64,000 nucleotides of DNA from Mytilus californianus (GCF_021869535.1 NW_026262690.1:85419995-85483994); one strand, 5' to 3'. Positions 27,501 to 34,498 are shown, counted from the first letter of the stretch. The notes: generated by a model not told the origin, from the letters alone. Translations and numbers: made by a program.

Positions 27501-27753
27501 TCCGCCACTGTACACTCATGTCTAGTTGAAGAATCAGGCCAAGCAGAGTTTACCTAGTAGTACTAGTAATACATGTATATCGTCCATCCCCCCTTTTTAA
27601 TCAATTAAAGAAAAGGGGGTGTTCCAATGCTGGTGACAGCGCCAATCATCGAGGACAGTAATTTTTGTACGTGTCCATTTTTACTCACCTCCGAAGAGTA
27701 AACCCGTGCATCTTAAATGCACCTGTTATGTTTTGTTTTAGTTTTGTTGTCAT
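375..27753 (-). CDS. POLE2: DNA polymerase epsilon subunit 2 (B subunit), 13 of its coding exons; 3' end beyond the window
   Basis: POLE2 is the non-catalytic second subunit of the leading-strand replicase, acting in the nucleus at origins and forks. Thirteen exons on the minus strand join at AG/GT junctions into 437 uninterrupted codons. The N-terminus has the Dpoe2NT-type helical domain (about residues 1-75), followed by an OB-fold region and the inactivated phosphoesterase-like core. Landmark strings match animal POLE2: [84 protein letters not shown]. Human POLE2 is 527 residues; the visible part corresponds to about its first 440, so the final ~87 codons lie left of position 1. Introns range from 277 bases to about 6.1 kb and are filled with transposons, none of which breaks an exon. 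Seen: exons, splice sites, frame. Inferred: expression and function. Confidence 0.95.
836..950 (-). CDS. POLE2: POLE2 coding exon 12
   Basis: 115 bp. Encodes [12 protein letters not shown] followed by [15 protein letters not shown], the most conserved stretch of the phosphoesterase-like core. Acceptor TCGTCAG, donor CCTAG|GTATG. It joins exon 13 through a split AG+A arginine codon. Confidence 0.94.
1640..3240. repeat. Intronic repeat block with inverted 'ataagtcgg / tattagtcgg' ends and a hairpin
   Basis: In POLE2 intron 11. Motifs 'tactcgcctaatagtcg' near 1850 and, inverted, 'cgactaataagcgagta' near 3028-3045 suggest the two ends of one decayed element. Immediately after, 'gttcagcaaatattcagatt' (about 3063) pairs with 'aatctgaatattgattg' (about 3205), giving a separate hairpin of about 175 bp. 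No protein was recognised. Classification is unknown. Confidence 0.4.
3325..4170 (+). repeat. Long mussel dispersed repeat, copy 1 (uninterrupted)
   Basis: About 850 bp ending 'gttgtctcattggcaatc'+'ataccacatcttctt'. The reverse complement of the whole block is found at 29725-31602, split there by a 1.04-kb insertion. It contains 'gtcccaagtcaggagcctgt', also seen alone at about 38073. No coding capacity seen. It is a high-copy family by its recurrence within this one window; mechanism unknown. Confidence 0.75.
4209..5768. mobile_element. Non-autonomous hAT element, 1560 bp, with perfect 8-bp TSD
   Basis: Starts CAGGGATGGGCACGATTAC and ends, inverted, CAGGGATGGGGTAATCGTA. It is flanked on both sides by GTCATGAT (4201-4208 and 5769-5776). 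An 8-bp duplication and a CAGGG terminus are hAT hallmarks. The subterminal regions are packed with TAATCGATTA-type repeats in both orientations, likely transposase-binding arrays. No transposase reading frame is present, so it needs one in trans. It lies in POLE2 intron 11 between exons 11 and 12. Confidence 0.9.
5822..5942 (-). CDS. POLE2: POLE2 coding exon 11
   Basis: 121 bp, residues about 298-337. Encodes [12 protein letters not shown] and [14 protein letters not shown]. Acceptor TTTTACAG, donor AAAG|GTAATT. Phase 0 in, phase 1 out. Confidence 0.95.
6712..8048 (+). pseudogene. Crypton-type tyrosine recombinase (DUF3504-like), inactivated
   Basis: The reading frame opens after a stop near 6711 with [16 protein letters not shown] and has no ATG before 6881. 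The core reads [18 protein letters not shown], then [16 protein letters not shown], then [12 protein letters not shown] and RASGHW...SYSKK. Together these are the HxxR, GHW and catalytic Tyr motifs of tyrosine recombinases in Crypton elements and their domesticated relatives (ZMYM/QRICH1 family). It is broken by frameshifts near 7230 and 7265 and by a TAA replacing a codon at 7653-7655 (AGI|stop|ARHIM). The C-terminal tail to 8048 is Asn/Pro-rich. The family call rests on motifs; a DIRS/Ngaro origin is less likely because no RT is nearby. Confidence 0.75.
8524..8661. repeat. Near-perfect 138-bp palindrome
   Basis: Arms start 'aataacacatagctgagagg' and meet at 'tgaggcttcgcctca' (centre about 8594). 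The 'gattgttacccc' and 'ggggtaacaatc' segments pair with few mismatches. It would fold into a ~65-bp hairpin in single-stranded DNA or RNA. Confidence 0.85.
8811..8952 (-). CDS. POLE2: POLE2 coding exon 10
   Basis: 142 bp, residues about 250-297. Encodes [13 protein letters not shown] and [16 protein letters not shown]. Acceptor ATTTCAG, donor AAG|GTAGGT. The first base completes the Arg codon begun in exon 9. Confidence 0.95.
9522..9643 (-). CDS. POLE2: POLE2 coding exon 9
   Basis: 122 bp, residues about 210-249. Encodes [20 protein letters not shown] and [14 protein letters not shown]. Acceptor TTTGTCCAG at 9646-9644 was chosen over the internal AG at 9621 because only the longer exon keeps the FQNGLFTE segment that aligns with other POLE2 proteins. 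Donor ACAAG|GTAAGG. Confidence 0.95.
10115..10312. repeat. TA-type MITE 'ctgtggatt', copy 1
   Basis: Left end 'tactgtggatttattac', right end 'aaataaatgaactcaaagta'. The interior (attcgttggataccaat ... acgaaa) matches the better preserved copy at 11106-11315. In POLE2 intron 8. Confidence 0.65.
10363..10419 (-). CDS. POLE2: POLE2 coding exon 8
   Basis: 57 bp, 19 codons, [19 protein letters not shown]. Acceptor TTTTAG, donor GCT|GTATCC. Phase 0 on both sides. The OB-fold segment 'K(F/Y)LEDPTGxVQxDLS' is a POLE2 hallmark. The donor is weak but is required for continuity with exon 9. Confidence 0.93.
10735..10850 (+). repeat. Mussel dispersed repeat, second 'caaggctccgtg' copy
   Basis: Matches 1-125 in order and spacing ('caaggctccgtgttgaaggc' through 'gagttgtctcattggcac'). 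In POLE2 intron 7. Confidence 0.75.
10932..11015 (-). CDS. POLE2: POLE2 coding exon 7
   Basis: 84 bp, 28 codons, including [17 protein letters not shown] and [10 protein letters not shown]. Acceptor ATTTTAG, donor GAG|GTAAAA. Phase 0/0. Confidence 0.95.
11106..11315. repeat. TA-type MITE 'ctgtggattc', copy 2
   Basis: Inverted ends CTGTGGATTC / GAATCCACAG enclose inner inverted segments (ccaattttcgtgg / acgaaaattgg). About 210 bp, in POLE2 intron 6. Sibling of 10115-10312. The end sequence and TA-rich junction suggest a Tc1/mariner-type MITE; the superfamily is inferred. Confidence 0.7.
11440..11550. repeat. Short repeat with three 'tgacgtca'-like motifs
   Basis: Three spaced 'ttgtgacgtca / tttgacgtca / ttgtgatgtca' motifs. 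CREB-type TGACGTCA lookalikes occur in one intronic patch; whether regulatory or repeat-derived cannot be told. Confidence 0.3.
12139..12970. mobile_element. Non-autonomous hAT element, 832 bp, with perfect 8-bp TSD
   Basis: Termini TAGGGATGTCAAC / GTTGACATCCCTA. Flanked by GTATAGAC at 12131-12138 and 12971-12978. Subterminal 'gagtactcgagtatcgctcgg' occurs near both ends in the two orientations. No transposase. In POLE2 intron 6. Distinct in sequence from the hAT at 4209-5768, so it depends on a different transposase subfamily. Confidence 0.9.
13376..13450 (-). CDS. POLE2: POLE2 coding exon 6
   Basis: 75 bp, 25 codons: [17 protein letters not shown] and KKFQ. Acceptor ATTTTAG, donor CAG|GTAATG. 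Confidence 0.95.
14152..14245 (-). CDS. POLE2: POLE2 coding exon 5
   Basis: 94 bp. Encodes [15 protein letters not shown] and NKYTMLLQ. Acceptor ATTTTAG, donor CAG|GTAAAT. The first G completes the Glu codon from exon 4. Confidence 0.93.
14834..14911 (-). CDS. POLE2: POLE2 coding exon 4
   Basis: 78 bp. Encodes [13 protein letters not shown] and TDRKKFI. Acceptor TTTATAG, donor ATTGA|GTAAGTA (near-consensus). Confidence 0.94.
15265..15325 (+). repeat. Fragment of 'ggaatatgtcaaaga' mussel repeat
   Basis: 'gaatggaaatggggaatatg' and 'tcaaagagacaacaacccga' are repeated at 16477-16560 and, inverted, at about 13595-13685 ('gttgtctctttgacacattc'). All lie in POLE2 introns. Confidence 0.6.
15823..15895 (-). 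CDS. POLE2: POLE2 coding exon 3
   Basis: 73 bp. Encodes [17 protein letters not shown]. Acceptor TTTCTTTCAG, donor GAGAG|GTTTGT. Joins exon 2 via a T+TA leucine codon, giving KQQLSST where vertebrate POLE2 has KQPLSSN. Confidence 0.92.
16477..16620 (+). repeat. 'ggaatatgtcaaagg' mussel repeat
   Basis: Longer copy of the 15265 fragment, continuing 'aacagccaaaggccaccaat' and 'gggtcttcaacgcagcaaga'. The inverted copy at about 13595-13685 carries the same 'ttgaagaccaattggtggcc' segment. In POLE2 intron 2. Confidence 0.65.
18277..19920. repeat. ~121-bp tandem satellite, about ten units, split by an insertion
   Basis: Unit landmarks 'cccatacatgaatatatatg', 'ggggatctcgaccgtttcc' and 'aagttctcaaacaggagg' recur. 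Copies of 'acatg' start at 18348, 18471, 18564, 18688, 18809, 18929 and 19050, then 19579, 19698 and 19819. Most spacings are 119-124 bp; one unit is shortened to 93 bp. The array sits in POLE2 intron 2. Several units read open on either strand, but the period is not a fixed multiple of three and no start, splice or codon signal supports a protein. Confidence 0.92.
19071..19485 (+). mobile_element. 5'-truncated retroelement tail inserted in the satellite
   Basis: Unrelated DNA interrupts the 121-bp array and ends 'taaataaattg' followed by tandem TCTTG units, after which the satellite resumes at 'ggatcttgacc'. A short 3' pentamer tail and lack of a 5' coding region fit a 5'-truncated LINE 3' end. 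'gggatc' is present at both junctions and may be the target duplication, but it also belongs to the satellite unit. Confidence 0.55.
20290..20770. other. GC-richer stretch, unassigned
   Basis: In POLE2 intron 2. Contains 'tccgcttccggaatcggacc' and, from about 20620, 'gtccgtcgggcgtagctag' to 'aaggtcgcggacctcgg', visibly less AT-rich than its surroundings. No splice-flanked open exon, tRNA box pair or inverted repeat could be assigned. Could be an old insertion or an enhancer. Confidence 0.25.
21465..21565 (-). CDS. POLE2: POLE2 coding exon 2
   Basis: 101 bp, residues about 22-55. Encodes [16 protein letters not shown] and [10 protein letters not shown], the second half of the N-terminal Dpoe2NT-type helical domain. 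Acceptor TTGCAG, donor CAAT|GTAAGTG. Confidence 0.94.
21901..22178. mobile_element. Palindromic TA-flanked MITE, 278 bp
   Basis: Arms 'tacagccgatttcattgagt' and its complement at the right end pair over ~115 bp each side, including 'ggttagcttgctt' and 'gaaggagggtagttta'. Small loop around 22045. Both ends meet a TA, consistent with a Tc1/mariner-type MITE. In POLE2 intron 1. Confidence 0.85.
25140..25190. repeat. Short hairpin
   Basis: 'agtttacttttattatgacc' pairs with 'tttataataaaagtaaact', with loop 'acatgatgtg'. Confidence 0.75.
25572..25725. repeat. 154-bp palindromic fold-back element
   Basis: Arms 'taaggaatgactgtaatat' ... 'aatgtggtgcacac' pair with their complements around a centre 'ataacccactatgtgggtta' at about 25648. 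Confidence 0.85.
27410..27511. repeat. hAT-type end (CAGTGGCGGATCCAG) of an old element
   Basis: 'tctggatccgccactg' at about 27496-27510 is the inverse of a CAGTGGCGGATCCAG terminus, close to the ends of the 128-bp element at 46046-46173. The partner end was not found. In POLE2 intron 1. Confidence 0.45.
27689..27753 (-). CDS. POLE2: POLE2 coding exon 1 with start codon
   Basis: ATG at 27753-27751, 65 bp, [20 protein letters not shown], donor CGGAG|GTGAGT (consensus). The AG+T serine codon joins exon 2 as LRSEASKYL, aligning with the AFKLRG...EAIKYL start of vertebrate POLE2. The only in-frame ATG upstream of the AFK motif gives a protein of the expected N-terminal length. Confidence 0.93.
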
Positions 27754-27764
27754 TTTCTGTTGTC

Positions 27765-27772
27765 TTTCCCGC
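27765..27772 (-). promoter_or_regulatory. E2F-type site upstream of POLE2
   Basis: TTTCCCGC on the plus strand (GCGGGAAA on the coding strand), 11 bp upstream of the ATG. It is an exact match to the E2F/DP consensus. E2F control of replication genes is well established; its use here is inferred from site and position. Confidence 0.6.
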
Positions 27773-27856
27773 TTTATTTTGGTATAATAATCGAAACATT
27801 GACGGTTATGTAAATATAAGGAGATGGTTTTCCGGATTTGGGTCATGAGCTCATGG

Positions 27857-27922
27857 ATTATATCTATGGTCGGAGCATAGATATACTAGCCATAGCTATG
27901 GCTATTATATCTATGGTCGGAG
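27857..27922. repeat. 47-bp-spaced direct repeat with palindromic spacer in the POLE2 upstream region
   Basis: 'attatatctatggtcggag' occurs at 27857-27875 and 27904-27922. Between them 'agccatagctatggct' is a palindrome. A further palindrome 'cctatataccttatataaag' follows at about 27960. Confidence 0.7.
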
Positions 27923-28044
27923 GGAGAAGCACAGGCACTTGTCTCAGAATTTTTCCCCTATATACCTTATATAAAGGTATATAGGAAATTTTTATTTAAA
28001 TTGGACAGTGATAATTAACGATAACTCTTAACTCCTTCCAATAG

Positions 28045-28112
28045 TAGCCTGGGATCCTGGCTCACTGCTTGACAGTAGACGAAGTATTAGATTGGGTCAG
28101 GATGCCAGGCTA
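28045..28112. mobile_element. 68-bp miniature element with 10-bp target duplication
   Basis: Ends TAGCCTGGGATCCTGG and, inverted, TAGCCTGGCATCCTGA. It is flanked by CTTCCAATAG at 28035-28044 and 28113-28122. The 10-bp duplication is longer than hAT's 8 and falls in the Mutator/MULE range. It is too short to encode anything. Confidence 0.75.
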
Positions 28113-28122
28113 CTTCCAATAG

Positions 28123-29243
28123 ACGTCGTTGCATTTACTAATCTTGTTAAATAAAACAGAGACATGTCTCTGATAAAAATAAATTCGCGTCTTCACGGGA
28201 GTTATAAATTACGATTGAATTAGTGGTCTTTAAAAGGGCTATGATATTGAGATCAAAACCGCGTCGAGATTATAAATCAATGTACGAAGAGGAAATTATT
28301 TTGAAAAATTAGGGAAAAAATCCATAATTTTTGTTAATTAATCTTGAATGACATTTTTTAACAAACACTCATAAAACGTATCTCACGAGTTGTGATGTTC
28401 ATATATCTTAAAAAATACCATCTAGGAGGTTATATGACATTCTTGTTACCAAGAAATTTAATATTCTCATTAGCACTGACGACGAAATTGGTACCGAACC
28501 GTAGATTACGCATTTTAATCACTATTAGTAATGAAACTATATGGCATAATACCAGCTGTGTTTTTATAAACATATAAACACCAGCAAACAGAAGTTTGTC
28601 CAGCTTTCTAACAATAGGTTATATATATATTCATTCATTTCAGTACAATCATTCATTTATGCCTTGGACAAACAAGTTTGCTTTAAAATGATGCTATATA
28701 TGTCTTTGAAGAAATAACTTACAAGCTAGATGTTTTTAATTTTTTAGATGTTTTATGCAAAAACGGCTAAACATATCTCAATCATCTTTAGTTAGGTAAG
28801 GCGTAAGCAGACAAAAAGGTTCAATAAATCAAATTTAGACAATTGGTGAAAATTAAAGATATAAATTCTAAGACTAAATAATTGAAGAATAAGTCATTCA
28901 ACAGTTAAAATATATTTTTATTGATAAGTAGAGCTCTCTCTCTCATTGATAAGTGAAGATTTATCAATTGCAACAACTAAAGACATCATCATGAAGTGAG
29001 TTAGGTCGCAAGCGCTTTTATAGTGGGTCTCCCTTTTTATGTGTGTTTAGGAGTAATACTTATTTGAAAGTTTTCTTTCATATTTCAACTTATTTTCACT
29101 TATCTAAAATTTTGTAACTGCTATCAGTGCGATTTAATACTAACAGTATTTGTATCCGATGTCCCTCTGTCCTTATTTTCAACAGTGCAAGAAAGGCAAA
29201 AAATTTGCCTGAATTAAGTCATGGATAAAAATTCACAGGACAA
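28123..29243. other. Upstream intergenic region without recognised genes
   Basis: No coding region recognised. One imperfect hairpin ('gcaaacagaagtttgtcc' at about 28585 against 'ggacaaacaagtttgc' at about 28666) and an AT-rich stretch at 28850-28980. No divergent gene opposite POLE2 was seen. Confidence 0.4.
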
Positions 29244-29246
29244 TAA

Positions 29247-29480
29247 GGGACGACACCAAAAGATTCAATGTAGGATAAACAAACTTAATTCACATAGTTT
29301 TTTCACTGACCCCAACCCCCTCTTAACTTAATTTGGGAAAAATCAAGTTGATTGACCAATACAGATATATGTAAAATCGATGTCAAATAAACAAAACTTG
29401 CAGCACTTTTTACCCCACCCCCAAATATTTGAATTAAGTTTTTTTTTTTTTATCTTACATTGATCTTTTGATGTCGTCCC
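29247..29480. mobile_element. PIF/Harbinger-type MITE, 234 bp, TAA target duplication
   Basis: Terminal inverted repeats GGGACGACACCAAAAGATT / GGGACGACATCAAAAGATC. Flanked by TAA at 29244-29246 and 29481-29483. A 3-bp TWA duplication and GGG termini are typical of PIF/Harbinger MITEs. A decayed Harbinger transposase lies about 4 kb away, but no evidence links them. Confidence 0.8.
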
Positions 29481-29639
29481 TAAATCAAAGCTCATTTATA
29501 CGATTCATAGTTTGTCTTTCATAAATAAATCGCCTTTAAAAAAAGCATTTTACATTGTTCATGAACAATAGATTATAAAAACTTTGGAACAATTTTTCTT
29601 GTTTGAGATTTTTTTTCCACACAGCAAGAAAGAACGAAA

Positions 29640-29720
29640 ACTTACGCCGGACGATGGACAGACGGACGCCGGACATTTGTATACCATAATACGTCCCGTC
29701 AAAATTTTGACGGGCGTATA
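29640..29720. repeat. 'accataatacgtcccgt / gacgggcgtataaaa' repeat end
   Basis: 'tataccataatacgtcccgt' followed by 'gacgggcgtataaaa' is shared with 60145-60185. It includes a small self-complementary 'gtcaaaattttgac'. It marks the border of a repeat family also found in the 60-kb array. Confidence 0.6.
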
Positions 29721-29724
29721 AAAA

Positions 29725-31602
29725 GAAGATGTGGTATGATTGCCAATGAGACAACTCTCCACAAGAGATGACACAGAAAGTAATAGCTATAGGTCACCGT
29801 ACGGCCTTCAATAATGAGCAAAGCCCATACCGCATAGTCAGCTATGAAAGTTCCCGAAATGACAAATGTTAAAACAATTCAAACAAGAAAACTAAAGGCC
29901 TAATTTATGTACCAAAAAAAATGAACGAAAAACAAATATGTAACACACCAACAAGCGATAACCACAGAATTACAGGCTCCTGACTTTGGACAGGCACATA
30001 CATACAGAATGTGGCTGGGTTAAACATGTTAACGAAATCCCAACTCTCCCCTTACCTGGAACAGTGGTGTAACAGTACAACATAAGAACGAACTATAAAA
30101 ATCAGTTGAAAAAGGTTTAGCTCATCAGATGGATACAAATAAAAATACATCTAACAAAAACACAGGTTGGAAGTGGCCGTACTTGTATATTCCAACAACA
30201 TAAGGAAACTAAGTACAGATCTTAGATACTCGCAGTTACTGACAGGTAGTTAAAAGCCGCTAACAACCTATTAAAACAAGAGTGCACACGCTGAAATGTC
30301 TCGCCTTCTTTACTAATCATTGATATTATGTTGATAGTCCTAAATATAAAGCTTTCTAAAAAATGTCACATAAACTTAACATTAACCCAGAAAACTAAAA
30401 ATTGACCAATGAACCATGAAAATGAGGTCAAGGTCAGATGAACCATGCCAGGCAGACACGTACAGCTAACAATTCTTCCATACAACAAATATATTGCTTA
30501 TAGTTTAAGAAAAAAAGACCAAAACACAAAAACTTAACACTGAGCAATGAACCGTGAAAATGAGGTCAAGGTCAAATTAAATCTGAGCGACTGATATATA
30601 GATCATAAAATATTTCCATACAACAAATATAGTTGACTTATTGCATATAGTATTAGATAAAAAGACCAAAATTCAAAAACTGAACTTTGACCACTGAACC
30701 ATGAAAATGAGATCAAGGTCAGAGACACCTACCAGCTAGACATGTACACCTTACAATCATTCCATACACCAAATATAGTAGACCTATTGCATATATACAG
30801 TATATGAAAAACAGATAAAAACACAAAAACTTAACTATAACCACTGAACCATGAAAATGAGGTCACGGTCAGATGACACCTGCTAGTTGGACATGTACAC
30901 CTTACAGTCCTTCCATACACCAAATATACTAGACCTATTGCTTATAGTATCTAAGATATGGACTTGACCACCAAAACTTAACCTTGTTCACTGATCCATG
31001 AAATGAGGTCGAGGTCAAGTGAAAACTGTATGACGGGCATGAGGACCTTGCAACGTACGCACATACCAAATATAGTTATCCTATTACTTATAATAAGAGA
31101 GAATTTAACATTACAAAAAATCTTAACTTTTTTTCAAGTAGTCACTGAACCATGAAAATGAGGTCAAGGACATTGGACATGTGACTGACAGAAACTTCGT
31201 AACATGAGGCATCTATATACTAAGTATGAAGCATCCAGGTCTTCCACCTTCTAAAAATCCGCCGCCGGATCACCATCCCTATGTCGAGCTTTCTGCGACA
31301 AAAGTTGCAGGCTCGACAAAAATCATGCATCTAAGACTAAATTATCAATCAGTACTCATCCAACAGCCAATGGATTTAGTGTAAAATATCATAAACAGTC
31401 AGAGAAAAACAAGACCTAATGCAGTGCAGGTATCGACAGATTGAAGATCCATGAATGTGTATATGTATATAACAATAATATTTAGTTTGCTTTAATTTAC
31501 TGAGAACAAAATCAATATTAATACCAATTAAAACAATATTCAATGATCTAATTACAGTGTTGAATATTGGTAACCTTTTAGAATAAGTTTATTTAAAGGA
31601 TC
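29725..31602 (-). repeat. Long mussel dispersed repeat, copy 2 (inverted, interrupted)
   Basis: Reverse complement of 3325-4170, split at about 30283 by the element 30284-31317. Outer parts match over 'cactcataccac'-type end, 'agccacattctgt' and 'aataagtttatttaaaggatcg' landmarks. Confidence 0.8.
30284..31317 (+). mobile_element. ~1.03-kb bivalve element with internal tandem units, copy 1
   Basis: Starts 'caagagtgcacacgctgaaa' and ends 'caaaagttgcaggctcgac'. The interior is a run of diverged ~120-bp units built on 'ccatgaaaatgaggtcaagg' and 'ccatacaccaaatatag'. It interrupts copy 2 of the long dispersed repeat exactly where copy 1 reads through an A-run, so both borders are fixed. A-rich sequence at both borders prevents a sure target duplication. 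No inverted ends and no ORF. The tandem core resembles descriptions of pearl-like or Helitron-like bivalve elements; class not proven. Confidence 0.8.
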
Positions 31603-31604
31603 GA

Positions 31605-32280
31605 CTAGTAGTTAGAAGCAAACGATTCTCTCTTTATGACTGAGGAAGAAAAGTGGAGGGCAGTGCCAAACCATCTCTATGGAACGAGATTTGGTAATGT
31701 TAATTCAATTGCATACCAAATTTCACTTAACTGAAAAATATTTATTATTGACTTACCGTTAGTGGTAGTCCCTTTAAAGTTTTTCAATGACTTAATCTTG
31801 GGGAAGATTTATGCTAAAAGTCATCAATGAAAATGAGGTCAAATACAAATGACTTATACCCCAGAGCATTGAACAAATAAACAAGAACCTAAATCGTTCA
31901 CCTGGTAAAAAAAATTCATTTTAATTGATAGATCGTGGTAACTAAACGTCAAGTGGCATATATTTCATGCATGTTCAAGACCAGTTAATTTTTAGATTTA
32001 TTTTAAATCTATTGGGATCCGTTATGTTGGCTCTTTTTAACTTCTTATTTTGCAGCATTTTAGTAGATTTCCTATTAGTGATAGTGAATTCTGTTTCTAC
32101 CTATCTTTTAACGTTTTTTTTTTTTTATTGTTTTCAAGATAGTTGATAAAATCATACTTCCTGAAAGGAACCTGAAGATTTCAATCATATCGTCTTTCTT
32201 GTAGATTTCACTATGCTGACTATTTTTGCTCTATAAAGTTTCTCTCTATCTACTTTATATTTTTTTCAAATGCCCCAAAA
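31605..32280. other. Repeat-derived DNA without recognised genes
   Basis: Starts with 'tatgactgaggaagaaaagtgg' / 'ccatctctatggaacgagat', the same motif pair repeated at about 50940 and 51100. Otherwise AT-rich, nothing recognised. Confidence 0.4.
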
Positions 32281-32559
32281 TGTGTTAAAATTGCAATATA
32301 AATATGTAAATAGTTTGTTGACAATTTAGGCCAGTCAGTTTTATTTGAAGATCTTACTGTGCTGAAAACTCTCTCATTCTATTTTGGTTTCCGCATGAAT
32401 TCAAAAATTGGTAAAAATCTTCTTTTCGAGAGCAAAAACCTCTCTACAGGGTCAATTAATGATTTCGGTCATGTTGACTTAATTATACGCCATATTAAAG
32501 TAAAAAAATGTCATTGTAGACAGAACTTGTCCTGCTTATACTTTTCAGCAAGTCAGATA

Positions 32560-32765
32560 TGCTCAAACTGTACCTTTCTTGGTCCCATACTGTGCATGCA
32601 TATTCAACTGAAGGTCTTACTATTGTTGAATATGCTGCTGCTTTAATTGGTTTAGTGCAATCTTTTAAGTTTCATTTTCTTCGTATGAAGCCTATAGTGT
32701 TTTGTTGCCTTTACCCACTATGTTGTTAATACGTCTGTCCAAGGTTAGTCTCAACCTTTATATAT
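32560..32765 (-). pseudogene. LINE reverse-transcriptase fragment (3' part)
   Basis: Minus-strand reading gives TLDRRINNIVGKGNKT, then after a frame change GFIRRK, a stop, and LKDCTKPIKAAAYSTIVRPS followed by VEYACTVWDQ. The 'AY..LVRP.LEYA..VWD' motif is standard just after the RT domain of non-LTR retrotransposons (CR1/Jockey-like). Flanking DNA to about 32290 may continue the decayed C-terminus. Confidence 0.75.
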
Positions 32766-32769
32766 GTTA

Positions 32770-33700
32770 TGTATTATCACCCAAATACAACATATATTTG
32801 AATATTAAGAATAAACACGAATGTGGCCACTTCCATTTTAGCAAAAAACGTTTTAAAATTAGCACAAATGGTCAAATTGTGAAGATTTCAGTAATATTGC
32901 ATGAATTTATGATGCTTTTACCTAATTCATGTGCATTGTTTTGTAAAAAAAACAGCCCATATTTATGGATCACAAGTATTCTGATTTCCAATAAATAGCT
33001 AAAAATAACATTTTGACAAATTTGTAAAAATGCTATATTTTGGGGCTAAAAACGGGCCTCACCGGGTCTACTCCTTTGCAAACATTCTAACCTCATGAAT
33101 ACTCATTCAGAAAATATCCACCCACCAACACCCTCTCCCCACATAGATGCCTTATTTTTATTTTGAAGAAATTAATATTTTGAAAATTTAGTCTTAGAAT
33201 TGAGTAAATGGCGACTGCAAAAAACTGAGTCCAATTTTTAGTAAAATACTGTAAGATTGAGAAAAAAAACATTACATTTTTTTGTATTTGATTGAGATGC
33301 GTTTTTTAAAACTTAAGCAGTGCTTTAATGTATTCATATACCATTATCAAGTTTTCGTCCTGAATATGCATTTAATTTCCTACTGCTTATTGAATAGTCA
33401 TTCCTCCAGTCAGCCAATTCTTAATCTTGTTTATTACTCATCACCCGGCAAAGATTGCCACTGAAATTAAAATTACACAGAAACACACTGGTAGATAAAC
33501 GTATTATATTCAAAATAATCATGTTACATGAAAACTTTTTGTCCTATAATATATTATTGGTGACAAGAAAAGAGAAATGTTTTCTCAGATATGTATGAAT
33601 ACATTTAGGTCAGTACAAATGTAGCTATTACAAATAGTAGTACAAGAATACAGTAATGCAATGAAGTAACTGGACAGTCAATTTCCAACCTGCAATGAAT
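32770..33700. other. Gene-poor stretch between LINE fragment and Harbinger element
   Basis: AT-rich, with 'acccaccaacaccctctcccc' at about 33118 as the only pyrimidine-rich patch. No splice-flanked open frame recognised. Confidence 0.35.
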
Positions 33701-33720
33701 TGAATATATAACACTTTAGC

Positions 33721-34498
33721 TTAAGAAAGAACTTTGAGCTGCCATGGTACCTGACCTATATTTGTGAAATATTCTTTGTATTCTTCCCGAATATCACGAG
33801 CCTTAGATGAGCTGTGGTATCCTCCCCTTGCCATTGGTGGCATTAAATTGTTAATTTCAATATTTTCAGTTTCTTGTATTCCCAGGAAAATTTCAGGTCT
33901 TAAATAATTGTGCAAAGCACAACATGCCATGACCACATGTGTTACTTTTTCAGGTGATAATAAAATAGGGGCACGCATTACCCTGAAACGGTTGCAAAGA
34001 ATACCGAATGCGTTTTCCACAATGCGTCGAGCTCTGGACAAACGATAATTAAAAATTCTCCGCGAATTTTCAAGTCCTCCTCGTTGGGAATAAGGCCTCA
34101 TGATATTTTCTTTTAATAGGAATGCCTCATCAGCAACAAAAACATATGGTGTTGGTTTATTTCGGCTTGGTAATGGTGTGGGTTCAGGAATGTTCAAGTC
34201 ATTGCACTCTAAAGCCTGGTTCAATGAACAATTTTGGAAAGTACCCCCATCACTGGTTCTGCCATTTTTCCAACATCAACGCAAATAAACCTGTAGCTTG
34301 CGTCAACAGCTGCCATAAGTCTACACTGTGTGTATTCTTATAGTTGTAGAAGTACGACCCACTATTATTTGGGGCTTGAATAACCACATGTTTTCCATCA
34401 ACCGCACCCAAGCAGTTAGGAAAATTCCATTTCTCATTGAAATCTTTTGCAATAGTTAACCATTCATGTGCATGTAGATGATGGAACCTATAAAACAA
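33721..34498 (-). pseudogene. PIF/Harbinger DDE transposase (HARBI1-like), inactivated
   Basis: Motifs in order: NCLGAVDGKHV (first Asp), ASYRFICVDVGK, PYVFVADEAFLL (second Asp), then SRARRIVENAFGILCNRFRV (Glu), then HNYLRPEI. These are the three catalytic positions of DDE_Tnp_4 transposases. Frameshifts just before LMAAVDASYR (about 34318) and after VDVGK (about 34255) break it. The upstream edge at 34498 is a good acceptor (TTGTTTTATAG), so 5' exons existed to the right; they were not found and a mussel repeat fragment sits there. Ends at a stop at 33721. The companion MADF/BESS-like protein lies divergently at 36290-37493. Confidence 0.85.
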
